Below, piece by piece: positions 1 to 7,324 of a stretch of DNA of 33,878 nt (positions are counted from its first letter, which is position 1; each line of letters starts with the position of its first letter). A program made the position numbers and the translations under genes. This stretch comes from DASSYK01 sp036258315 (GTDB lineage: Bacteria > Actinomycetota > Thermoleophilia > Solirubrobacterales > 70-9), in the NCBI GenBank assembly GCA_036258315.1, contig DATADX010000003.1, forward strand, positions 1 to 33,878, read 5' to 3'. The notes beneath the pieces are model-generated. The model was not told the DNA's origin and searched no databases. It saw only the letters and a program-made list of their open reading frames with translations.

Positions 1-216
1 CTGCTGCCGGTCGGCGTCACCGACGTGGATGGGGACTTCGAGGCAGGCGACGCCGTCGAGGTCGCGGCGGACAGCTCCGTGATCGGCAAGGGGATCGCGA
101 ACTACTCGGCCGAGGAGCTGCGCCGCATCAAGGGGATGCGGAGCGCCGAGGTCCGCGAGCTGTTGCCTCACGCCTCCGAGGAGGCCGTGCACCGCGACTA
201 CTTCGTCCTGACCTAG
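1..216 (+). CDS. proB: Glutamate 5-kinase, C-terminal PUA domain (5' end outside window)
   Basis: This is the last 71 codons of ProB, which phosphorylates glutamate in the first step of proline synthesis. The visible part is the C-terminal PUA domain, recognised from GKGIANYSAEELRRIKG and the terminal HRDYFVL. The kinase domain lies upstream of the window. The frame is open from base 1 to the TAG at 214-216. proA, the next enzyme of the pathway, is normally adjacent but here lies about 7.1 kb downstream. The nadD and rsfS genes that often follow proBA are still attached to proA. So the cluster appears to have been split after proB. Confidence 0.85.
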   Translation: MLPVGVTDVDGDFEAGDAVEVAADSSVIGKGIANYSAEELRRIKGMRSAEVRELLPHASEEAVHRDYFVLT

Positions 217-232
217 GCGGACGCAGGGGCCG

Positions 233-1450
233 ATGTTCCGCGCAGCGCTCCGCGATCGCGGGCTGCTCGGGCAGGCGACGAGCGGGCTCGTCGCGCAGCT
301 GACCCAGGCCGCGGCGGGGCTGGGGATCATCCTCGTCGTCCAGGCGGCCGGAGGCTCGCTCGCTCTCGCGGGCGCCGCCGCGGCCGTGTTCGTGATCGGC
401 GCGGGGGCTGCCCGCCCCGTCCAGGGCTACCTGATCGACCGGCACGGCGCGCGACCGGTGCTGGTCTGGAGCGCGGTCCTGCACGTCGCCGGCGCCGCGG
501 CGCTCGTTGCGTTCGTCGAGCTCGAGGGCGCGCAGTGGCCGCTGCTGTTGCTGGCGCTGCCGGTGGGCCTCGGCGAGCCGCCGGTCGCGCAGAGCATGCG
601 CGTCACCTGGGCCGAGATCGCCCGCGAAGAAGACCGGACGGCCGCGTACAGCCTGATCACCCTGATCCAGGAGCTGGCCGTGCTGTTCGGCCCGCTGCTG
701 CTGGCGGCGATCGTCGCGCTCGCCAGCGCCTCGGCGGCGCTGCTCGCCGTCACCGCCCTCTCGGGGCTCGGCACGTTCGCGCTCGCGCTGACGCTGCCGG
801 GGTCCAGCGCCCGGGCGCCGCGGTCTCGCGGGCGGCTGCCGCTCCGCTTCGCGGGCGTGCGCGCCGTGCTCGCGGTGACGGCGTTGTTCGGGGTCTCGCT
901 CGGCGCGGTCGAGCTCGCGATCCCGGCCCTGACCGATGAACGCGGCGAGCCGGCCGTAAGCGGGCTGCTGCTGGCATTGATGTCGGTCGGCGGCGTCGGC
1001 GGCGCGATCGTCTACGGCGCCCGCCGCTGGCGGACCGGCACGGCGACGCATCTGGTCGTGCTGCTCGGCCTCCTCACCGTGGGGCTGGCGCCATTGATCC
1101 CGAGTCCGAGCTATGTGCTGATGGTGGTCCCCCTGCTGATCGCCGGCGCGGCGATCAACCCGGTCGTGACCGCCGGCGCGCTGCTGATCGAGGACCACGC
1201 GCCGAGCGCGGCGGCGGAGGTGTTCGGCTGGCAGTCGACCGCGCTGGCGACCGGGGCCGCCGCCGGGAGCGCCGTCGCCGGCCTCGTCAGCCGGCGGCGA
1301 GGGCCCTTCGGCCGCGTTCGCGGTCTCGGCGCTGGCCGCGGCGGCGGCGTTCGGCGTCGCGGCGCTCGCCTGGCGCCGCCTTGGCTCGCTGGCCAGTTCC
1401 GGCTAGAGTCCCGGCGGTGGCAGCTGGAGAGGACAGCGTCGCCGGCCTGA
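233..1450 (+). CDS. MFS-type transporter with a 3' frameshift
   Basis: A hydrophobic, Ala/Leu/Gly-rich protein with about ten predicted membrane segments. It carries the MFS loop signature around YLIDRHGARPVLVW (near residue 65), so it is probably an efflux or uptake permease; the substrate is unknown. ATG 233 follows a GGGG-rich stretch, 16 bases after proB. After about residue 352 the frame turns into an Arg/Gly-rich, non-membrane tail that runs to a stop at 1450, inside the next gene. Removing one base near 1289 switches to a frame reading AGGEGPSAAFAVSALAAAAA and ending at TAG 1404-1406. That gives the missing last membrane helix and a normal C terminus. The ancestral gene was therefore probably 233-1406. 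Whether the extra base is a real mutation or a sequence error cannot be told here. Confidence 0.75.
   Translation: MFRAALRDRGLLGQATSGLVAQLTQAAAGLGIILVVQAAGGSLALAGAAAAVFVIGAGAARPVQGYLIDRHGARPVLVWSAVLHVAGAAALVAFVELEGAQWPLLLLALPVGLGEPPVAQSMRVTWAEIAREEDRTAAYSLITLIQELAVLFGPLLLAAIVALASASAALLAVTALSGLGTFALALTLPGSSARAPRSRGRLPLRFAGVRAVLAVTALFGVSLGAVELAIPALTDERGEPAVSGLLLALMSVGGVGGAIVYGARRWRTGTATHLVVLLGLLTVGLAPLIPSPSYVLMVVPLLIAGAAINPVVTAGALLIEDHAPSAAAEVFGWQSTALATGAAAGSAVAGLVSRRRGPFGRVRGLGAGRGGGVRRRGARLAPPWLAGQFRLESRRWQLERTASPA
1404..1409 (+). promoter_or_regulatory. -10 box TAGAGT for the GMC oxidase (leaderless)
   Basis: TAGAGT ends 7 bases before GTG 1417, so transcription would start at or next to the start codon. 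No Shine-Dalgarno sequence precedes this start. The TAG is also the stop codon of the frame-corrected MFS gene. No convincing -35 is visible. Confidence 0.5.
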
Positions 1451-3438
1451 GCGAAGCCGAGCGCGCCACGCTGGCAGCGATCTGCGACACGGTCGTGCCC
1501 TCGATCGAGCGGGCGCGAGACCCCGACGGCTTCTGGGCCCGCAAGGCGACCGACACCGGCGTCGACGAGGCGGCGGCGCAGCTGATCGCCGAGATCCCCG
1601 ACCCGGAGCTGCGGGCCGGCCTCGCTCAGCTGATCGCGGCGATCGGCGCGCAGGGGATCGCCCGCGCTTCGCAGGCGTCGCGCGAGCAGATCCTCCGCAA
1701 CGTCGCGCTGTCCGGGCCCGAGGCGGCCGCCGGCGTCAACGCGCTGGTCAACATGATCCTGTTCCTGTCCTACGGTGCTCCCGATCCCGACACGGGCCTG
1801 AACCCGAACTGGAAGGCGCTCGGCTATCCGGGACCGATCTCGCCGCCGCCCCACGTCCCGAAGACCCTCCGGATCCACGAGCCGAAGGGCAGCGAGGAGA
1901 CGATCGAGGCCGAAGTCTGCGTGGTCGGCTCCGGCGCGGGGGGCGCGGTGATCGCCGCCGGGCTGGCCGAGCGAGGCCTCGACGTGGTCGTGCTCGAGGC
2001 GGCCGGATACTTCAACGAGTCGGACTTCAACCAGCTCGAGCTGCCCGCCTACCAGCAGATGTTCTGGCGGGGCGGGCCGAACCCGACCGCCGAGGGCAAC
2101 GTCAGCCTCGTCGCCGGGACCAGCCTCGGCGGTGGCACCACGATCAACTGGACGAACTGCCTGCGGACCCGCCCCTGGGTCCGCGAGCAGTGGGCCGCCG
2201 AGCACGGGCTCGAGGGCGTCGACGGTCCGGAGTTCGACGCGCACCTCGACGCCGTCCTGGAGCGGATCGGCGCCACCGACGCCTGCAGCGACCTGAACGG
2301 CCCCCAGCAGCGGATGAAGGAGGGGGCGGAGGCGCTCGGGTGGAGCACCGAGACGATCATCCGTAACGCGGATCCCGATTGCTACTTGCCCGAGTCCGCG
2401 GCGTTCCTCGGCTTCGGCGACCAGTCCGGGAGCAAGCAGAGCGCCGACCGCACCTGGCTCGCCGACGCCCAGCAGCGTGGGGCCCGCTTCCTGACCCACT
2501 GCCGGGCGAGCCGCATCCTCGTCGAGGACGGCCGCGCCGCGGGCGTCGAGGCGGAGTGGCAGCCCCCGGAGGGCAACGGCGCCGAGGTGACGGTACGCGC
2601 TCCCCGGGTGGTGGTCGCCTGCGGGGCGCTCGAGTCTCCCGCGCTGCTGGCACGGTCCGGAATCGGCGGGCCGGCGGTGGGCCAGTACCTGCGGCTGCAC
2701 CCCTCCAGCGTCGTCGGCGGGGCCTACGGGACCGACCAGCGGGCATGGTGGGGCCCACCGCAGGCGGGGCTTTGCGACGAGTTCGCGGACAGCGGCGAGG
2801 GCTACGGGTTCCTGATCGAGACCGCCCAGTACGCCCCGGGCCTGGTCGGCTCCGCGACGCCGTGGATCTCGGGCGAGGACCATAAGCAGCGGATGGCGGA
2901 GTTCCCGCACACGGCGACGTTCATCAGCCTCACCCGCGATCACGGCCACGGGCAGGTCGCCGTCGACGCCGCGGGGGAGGCCGAGCCGCTCTACCCGGTC
3001 GACGACCCGCTCGACATCGACAACCTCCGGCGCGGGATCGAGGTCCAGATCCGGATCCACGAGGCCGCCGGCGCGCACCAGATCGGCCCACTCGCGGCTG
3101 GGGCTCCGACCTGGCGCCGCGGTGACGACCTCGAGGCGTTCGTCGCGACGGTCAAGCGGATCCCGTTTCGGGCCGGCGGCTACAAGCTCTTCAGCGCCCA
3201 CCAGATGGGCAGTTGCCGGATGGGCGAGGATCCGGCGACCTCGGTCGCCGATCCTCGCGGTGAGCTCCACGACACGAGGGGCGTCTGGATCGGGGACGGC
3301 AGCGCCTTCCCGACCTCCTCCGGGACGAACCCGATGGTCTCGATCATGGCGCTCGCCCACCGCACCGCCGCGGCGATCGCCGACGACGCCGGCGTCGCGA
3401 CCCCCGCGAAGCCGACCCGGGCCGCTCAGCCCGCCTGA
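1417..3438 (+). CDS. GMC-family FAD-dependent alcohol oxidase/dehydrogenase with N-terminal gluconate-dehydrogenase-subunit-3-like domain
   Basis: A flavoprotein expected to oxidise an alcohol to an aldehyde. Residues 1-150 are helical and resemble the small subunit or N-terminal domain found with some GMC enzymes (start LSEAERATLAAICDTVVPS). The FAD-binding dinucleotide motif GSGAGGAVIAAGLAERG begins near residue 171. The FAD-contact segment GTSLGGGTTINW and the C-terminal SAHQMGSCRMG (His near 595) and GTNPMVSIMALAH (Asn near 638) are typical of GMC enzymes. SAHQMGSCRMG and the domain order recall long-chain fatty alcohol oxidases, but the Cys-rich loop of that group is reduced here to a single Cys (DCYLPESAAF). 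GTG 1417 was chosen because homology begins just after it and a -10 box lies 7 bases upstream. An in-frame TTG at 1381 would overlap the transporter. The aldehyde dehydrogenase follows 21 bases later, so aldehyde product is probably handed on. The substrate is inferred only. Confidence 0.85.
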   Translation: MAAGEDSVAGLSEAERATLAAICDTVVPSIERARDPDGFWARKATDTGVDEAAAQLIAEIPDPELRAGLAQLIAAIGAQGIARASQASREQILRNVALSGPEAAAGVNALVNMILFLSYGAPDPDTGLNPNWKALGYPGPISPPPHVPKTLRIHEPKGSEETIEAEVCVVGSGAGGAVIAAGLAERGLDVVVLEAAGYFNESDFNQLELPAYQQMFWRGGPNPTAEGNVSLVAGTSLGGGTTINWTNCLRTRPWVREQWAAEHGLEGVDGPEFDAHLDAVLERIGATDACSDLNGPQQRMKEGAEALGWSTETIIRNADPDCYLPESAAFLGFGDQSGSKQSADRTWLADAQQRGARFLTHCRASRILVEDGRAAGVEAEWQPPEGNGAEVTVRAPRVVVACGALESPALLARSGIGGPAVGQYLRLHPSSVVGGAYGTDQRAWWGPPQAGLCDEFADSGEGYGFLIETAQYAPGLVGSATPWISGEDHKQRMAEFPHTATFISLTRDHGHGQVAVDAAGEAEPLYPVDDPLDIDNLRRGIEVQIRIHEAAGAHQIGPLAAGAPTWRRGDDLEAFVATVKRIPFRAGGYKLFSAHQMGSCRMGEDPATSVADPRGELHDTRGVWIGDGSAFPTSSGTNPMVSIMALAHRTAAAIADDAGVATPAKPTRAAQPA

Positions 3439-3459
3439 CCCGACCGAAAGGAGCCGACC

Positions 3460-4926
3460 TTGGCCACCGAGGCCCCTGCACCGCCGCAGCCCGCCCACCC
3501 CGACGAGCCGATTGTTCGTGACCGCCACTACATCGGCGGCGAGTGGGTTGCGCCGTCGGGCCCGGGGTCGATCGAGGTGCTCGACTCGACCACCGAGCGT
3601 TTGATCGGGCGCGTTCCGGAGGGCACCCCCGAGGACGTCGACGAGGCCGTCGCGGCTGCGCGAGCGGGGTTCGAGGCCTGGTCAGCGGTGTCGATCGAGG
3701 ATCGGCTCGAGGCGTGCGCGGCGGTCTCGGCCCAGCTCGCAGCGCGCGCGGACGAGCTCGCCGCGCTGATCGCGGCGGAGGTCGGGATGCCGCTGGCGCT
3801 CGCGCGGACCATTCAGGCGGGGCTCCCCGCGATGGACTTCGCCGGCACCGCGCAGGTCGCCGGTGAGGTGGCGTGGGAGGAGCGGGTCGGCAACTCGCTG
3901 GTCGTGCGCGAGCCGATCGGCGTGGTCGGCTGCATCACCCCCTGGAACTACCCGCTGCACCAGATCTGCGCGAAGGTCGCACCGGCGCTCGCGGCGGGCT
4001 GCTCCGTCGTCGTCAAGCCGAGCGAGGTGACGCCGCTGAGCGCCTACGTGCTCGCCGAGATCATCGATTCGCTCGCGCTCCCTCCCGGGGCGTTCAATCT
4101 CGTCACCGGCTTCGGCCCGGTGGTCGGCGAGGCGATCGCCGCGCACCCCGGCGTCGACATGGTCTCATTCACGGGCTCGACCCGGGCGGGGCGGCTGGTC
4201 AGCGAGGCCGCGGCCTCCAACGTCAAGCGGGTGGCGCTGGAGCTAGGCGGGAAGTCGGCGAACGTGATCCTCGATGACGCCGACCTGAACGCGGCGGTCC
4301 CCAACGGGGTCGCGAACTGCTTCCTCAACTCGGGCCAGACCTGCAGCGCCCACACGCGGATGCTGGTGCCGCGCGAGAGGCTCGCCGAGGCGGAGGCGAT
4401 CGCCGCCGCGGTGGCCGGGAAGATGGCGCCGGGCGATCCGTTCGACCGCGGGACCCGGATCGGCCCGCTCGTCTCGGACGCGCAACGCAAGCGGGTGCGG
4501 GAATACATCGAGCAGGGCCAGGCCGAGGGCGCGAAGCTCGTCGCCGGCGGCGCCGAGCCGCCCGAGGGCCTGGACGAGGGCTACTTCGTCCGCCCGACCG
4601 TCTTCTCCGAGGTGAAGCCGGAGATGACGATCGCCCAGGAGGAGATCTTCGGCCCGGTGCTCTCGATCATCCCCTATGACGACGAGGACGAGGCGGCCCA
4701 GATCGCGAACAGCACCATCTACGGGCTCGACGGCGGAGTGTGGTCGGCGGACGTCGAGCGCGCGAAGGCGTTCGCGCGGCGGATGCGGACCGGGCAGGTC
4801 CAGATAAACGGCGCCACCTTCAATCCGCTCGCCCCGTTCGGCGGCTACAAGCAGTCGGGTCACGGCCGCGAGCTCGGCCGCTTCGGTCTCGAGGAGTTCC
4901 TCGAGACCAAGTCGATTCAGCTGTAG
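3460..4926 (+). CDS. NAD(P)-dependent aldehyde dehydrogenase
   Basis: A 488-residue ALDH superfamily enzyme, full length for the family. It oxidises aldehydes to carboxylic acids. Visible motifs are CITPWNYPLHQ (cofactor site), FTGSTRAGR, LELGGKSANVILDDADL with general base Glu261, NSGQTCSAHTRM with catalytic Cys295, EEIFGPVLS, and PFGGYKQSGHGRELG near the C terminus. The TTG start at 3460 has a strong Shine-Dalgarno AAAGGAG at 3447-3453, six bases upstream, which settles it. It sits 21 bases after the GMC oxidase and is probably co-transcribed. Together they would convert an alcohol through an aldehyde to an acid. The family is certain; the substrate (fatty, aromatic or other aldehyde) cannot be read from the sequence. 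Confidence 0.93.
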   Translation: MATEAPAPPQPAHPDEPIVRDRHYIGGEWVAPSGPGSIEVLDSTTERLIGRVPEGTPEDVDEAVAAARAGFEAWSAVSIEDRLEACAAVSAQLAARADELAALIAAEVGMPLALARTIQAGLPAMDFAGTAQVAGEVAWEERVGNSLVVREPIGVVGCITPWNYPLHQICAKVAPALAAGCSVVVKPSEVTPLSAYVLAEIIDSLALPPGAFNLVTGFGPVVGEAIAAHPGVDMVSFTGSTRAGRLVSEAAASNVKRVALELGGKSANVILDDADLNAAVPNGVANCFLNSGQTCSAHTRMLVPRERLAEAEAIAAAVAGKMAPGDPFDRGTRIGPLVSDAQRKRVREYIEQGQAEGAKLVAGGAEPPEGLDEGYFVRPTVFSEVKPEMTIAQEEIFGPVLSIIPYDDEDEAAQIANSTIYGLDGGVWSADVERAKAFARRMRTGQVQINGATFNPLAPFGGYKQSGHGRELGRFGLEEFLETKSIQL

Positions 4927-4957
4927 CGGCCACCAGGCCGCAGCATTCAGGAGCGAA

Positions 4958-4969
4958 GGGCGAAAGCCC
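4958..4969 (+). other. Small GNRA-type hairpin in the ALDH-PfpI gap
   Basis: GGGC-GAAA-GCCC forms a 4-bp stem closed by a GAAA tetraloop, 31 bases after the ALDH stop. No T-run follows, so an intrinsic terminator is doubtful; it could be an RNA stability or processing site. The rest of the 170-base gap (4927-5096) shows no gene. It holds a possible -10 (TACGAC at 5056) before the next gene. Confidence 0.3.
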
Positions 4970-5096
4970 GAAGCGACTTGTGGTGGGCGGGCCAAGCCGC
5001 GACCTGATCGCGAACCCGTCCCTGTTTCGGCTCCGCCCAACCGCGGGTAACCGCGTACGACGACGAAAATCGAGAGTCGAAACGAGAGGAGCCCAG

Positions 5097-5675
5097 ATGG
5101 CTGAGGAACTGAAGGGCAAGCGAATCGCGTTCCTCGTCGCCAACGAGGGAATCGAGCAGGTGGAGTTGACCGAGCCGCGCAAAGCGATCGAGGAGGCCGG
5201 CGCGGAGACGGATTTGATCGCGCCCGAGGCGGGCAAGGCACAGGCCTTCAACCACTTCGACAGGGCCGACCAGTTCGACGTCGACAAGACCGTGGCGGAG
5301 GCGAACCCCGACGACTACGACGCCCTGGCGCTGCCGGGCGGGGTCGCGAACCCCGACAGCCTGCGCATGCACAGCGACGCCGTCGAGTTCGTCCGCGCCT
5401 TCTTCGAGGCCGGAAAGCCCGTCGGGGCGATCTGCCACGCACCCTGGATGCTGATCGAGGCAGGCGTGGTCGAGGGCAGGACGTTGACCTCGTGGCCGAG
5501 CCTGACGACCGACCTGCGCAATGCTGGAGCGGAGCGGGTCGACGAGGAGGTCGTCGTCGACTCGGGGCTGGTCACCAGCCGCAAGCCCGACGACATTCCC
5601 GCGTTCAATGCGAAGATGATCGAGGAGTTCGCGGAGGGCGTGCACTCGGAGCAGCGTGAGAAGACCCACGCATAG
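5097..5675 (+). CDS. DJ-1/PfpI family protein (glutamine-amidotransferase-like)
   Basis: A 192-residue protein of the DJ-1/PfpI superfamily, close to PfpI and YhbO in size and layout. The nucleophile elbow AICHAPWML places the catalytic Cys at 113 followed by His114. ALPGGVANPD and the N-terminal KRIAFLVANEGIEQVE are also typical. Members have been described as cysteine peptidases, chaperones or glyoxalase/deglycase-type enzymes that counter reactive carbonyls. Placement just after an aldehyde-forming and aldehyde-consuming pair would suit carbonyl defence, but that is inference. ATG 5097 has a strong Shine-Dalgarno (GAGAGGAG, 5084-5091) five bases upstream. A longer in-frame opening back to 4740 is overlap with the ALDH gene and was not used. 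Confidence 0.9.
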   Translation: MAEELKGKRIAFLVANEGIEQVELTEPRKAIEEAGAETDLIAPEAGKAQAFNHFDRADQFDVDKTVAEANPDDYDALALPGGVANPDSLRMHSDAVEFVRAFFEAGKPVGAICHAPWMLIEAGVVEGRTLTSWPSLTTDLRNAGAERVDEEVVVDSGLVTSRKPDDIPAFNAKMIEEFAEGVHSEQREKTHA

Positions 5676-5686
5676 GCTCGCCGCCG

Positions 5687-5700
5687 CGCGTTCGAACGCG
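5687..5700. promoter_or_regulatory. 14-bp perfect palindrome at the kinase start
   Basis: CGCGTTCGAACGCG is fully self-complementary and its last base is the G of the kinase GTG start. No Shine-Dalgarno sequence is present for the kinase. A TAGGCT (5673-5678, containing the PfpI stop) lies just upstream and could be a -10. The palindrome could be an operator for a dimeric regulator or an RNA hairpin hiding the start. The arms face the opposite way to a LexA box (GTTC..GAAC), so LexA is not suggested. Confidence 0.35.
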
Positions 5701-7265
5701 TGCCGACAACCGAGGAGATAAAGCAGGGAACGAGGCTGGCGGAGCGTTACACGGTGCTCCGCCGGCTCGGTGCTGGCGGGATGGCGACGGTGTTCCTCGC
5801 CGAGGACGGCCGGCTCGGCCGCGAGGTCGCGATCAAGCGGCTGCACACCGACGCTCCCGAGGCCAGCCTGCGCCGCTTCCGTCGCGAGGCGCATCTCGGG
5901 GCGGCGCTCAGCCACCCGAACTTCGTCGCGATCCACGACACGATCGCGGGCGAGGACGGCGCCCTGATCGTGATGGAGTACGTGCCCGGGTCCTCGCTCG
6001 CCGAGCTCGCCGGGGGGCGGCGCCTGGCGCCGCAGCGGGCCGTACCGATCCTTCGCGCCGTCGCCGAGGCGCTCGACCACGCCCACGCGGAGGGGGTGGT
6101 GCACCGCGATGTGAAGCCGGCCAACGTGCTGGTGCGCGACGACGGGATCGTCAAGCTCGCCGACCTCGGGATCGCGAGGGCGATCGGGGCGACCCAGATC
6201 ACGAGCGAGGGGAGCGTGATCGGCACGCTTCCCTACATGGCGCCCGAGCGGCTGGAGGGTCCCGGCGCCGGCGGGCCCGAGTCCGACGTCTATGCCCTGG
6301 CCGCGGTCGCCTACGAGATCCTGTCGGGGCAGCCGCCGCGGGAGACGACCTCCAACGAGCAGGCGGACTCGCACGGCCCGCCCGACCTCCGCGGGCGCTG
6401 GCCCGACGCTCCGCCCGGGGCGGTCGCGGTGCTGGAGCGGGGCATGGACCCGGATCCCGCGCGCCGCCAGCCCTCGGCCGGCGGCTTGGTCGACGAGCTC
6501 GAGGCGGTGCTCGCGGGAGGGACGCGGGCCGCGACCGAGCAGAGCGCGGCGCCGATGGCAGCGGTGCCGTTCCCAGAGCCCCCCGGGACACGCGAGCGGC
6601 CGATCCGCCGGCGGCCGACCCTCGTCCGCGAGACCGCGACGGGGACGGCCGGGCAAGGCCCCGGCCGCGTCAAGCGGGGCGCGGCGCTCGCGACCCTCGG
6701 GCTCGCGATCGCGGCCGTCGCCGCGATCGCACTCGCGAGCGGCGGCGACGGCGGCGACGGCGGCGGCGGCGAGGGGCCGAGCGCCGCGGTCGGCGACCGG
6801 GCCGGCGCGAAGCCGGACGGGGCCGGCCAGCAGCCGGCCGAGCAGGCCCCGGCCCCGGCGCCCGCAGACGAACCGGCCTCGAGCGATGACGGCTCGGGCG
6901 GATTCGCGTCCGCGGACCCGGCGGAGCTGAACGACCTCGGCTTCTCGCTGATCGGCGAGGGCCGCTACGAGGAGGCGATCCCGGTCCTGCAGCGCGCCGT
7001 CCAGGGCGCCGAGGGCTCCGACGGGCTCACCTACGCCTACGCGCTCTTCAACCTCGGTCACGCGCTGCGGCTCGCCGGCCGGCCTGAGGAGGCGATCCCG
7101 GTCCTCGAGCAGCGCCTCGCGATCCCGAATCAGACCGGCACGGTCGCGCGCGAGCTCGCGGCCGCGCGGGCGGCCGCCGGGGAGGGCGGGGACGAGGAGG
7201 GCTTCGGCGGGCCGGGGAACGGGAACGGGAACGCATTCGGGCACGAGAAGCACGAGGAGGAGTAG
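5700..7265 (+). CDS. Membrane-anchored serine/threonine protein kinase with extracytoplasmic TPR region
   Basis: A 521-residue PknB-type (Hanks) kinase. The kinase domain (about 15-275) has the P-loop GAGGMATVF (25-33), ATP-binding Lys47 in AIKRL, the catalytic loop HRDVKPANV (His135, Asp137), the metal-binding DLG (155-157) in place of the usual DFG, and APE (181-183). A basic stretch precedes one membrane helix at about 328-347. A Gly/Asp/Pro/Ala-rich linker follows. Then come two TPR-like repeats (about 405-490; LNDLGFSLIGEGRYEEAIPV and FNLGHALRLAGRPEEAIPVL) and a Gly/Asn/Glu/His tail. PASTA domains, common in this position, are absent. The TPRs would lie outside the membrane and may bind a protein or cell-wall ligand. 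The GTG start is the only good one but has no Shine-Dalgarno sequence. Targets are unknown. Confidence 0.9.
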   Translation: MPTTEEIKQGTRLAERYTVLRRLGAGGMATVFLAEDGRLGREVAIKRLHTDAPEASLRRFRREAHLGAALSHPNFVAIHDTIAGEDGALIVMEYVPGSSLAELAGGRRLAPQRAVPILRAVAEALDHAHAEGVVHRDVKPANVLVRDDGIVKLADLGIARAIGATQITSEGSVIGTLPYMAPERLEGPGAGGPESDVYALAAVAYEILSGQPPRETTSNEQADSHGPPDLRGRWPDAPPGAVAVLERGMDPDPARRQPSAGGLVDELEAVLAGGTRAATEQSAAPMAAVPFPEPPGTRERPIRRRPTLVRETATGTAGQGPGRVKRGAALATLGLAIAAVAAIALASGGDGGDGGGGEGPSAAVGDRAGAKPDGAGQQPAEQAPAPAPADEPASSDDGSGGFASADPAELNDLGFSLIGEGRYEEAIPVLQRAVQGAEGSDGLTYAYALFNLGHALRLAGRPEEAIPVLEQRLAIPNQTGTVARELAAARAAAGEGGDEEGFGGPGNGNGNAFGHEKHEEE

Positions 7266-7310
7266 CGACGCCGCGGGCGCGGCCGCTCGCGGCGGAGCTG
7301 GTGGCGCAGC

Positions 7311-7316
7311 TACCCT
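7311..7316 (+). promoter_or_regulatory. -10 box TACCCT for proA (leaderless)
   Basis: TACCCT ends 8 bases before ATG 7325, with no Shine-Dalgarno sequence. It supports the downstream ATG over an in-frame codon at 7301, which would lie upstream of the promoter itself. Confidence 0.45.
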
Positions 7317-7324
7317 GTTTGACG

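Noticed and set aside
1111..3528. 805-codon open frame antisense to the GMC oxidase
   Set aside because: Shadow frame; Gly/Arg/Val/Asp-rich, no recognisable domain.
4958..4969. Intrinsic terminator after the ALDH gene
   Set aside because: The stem is only 4 bp and no T-run follows; kept only as a hairpin.
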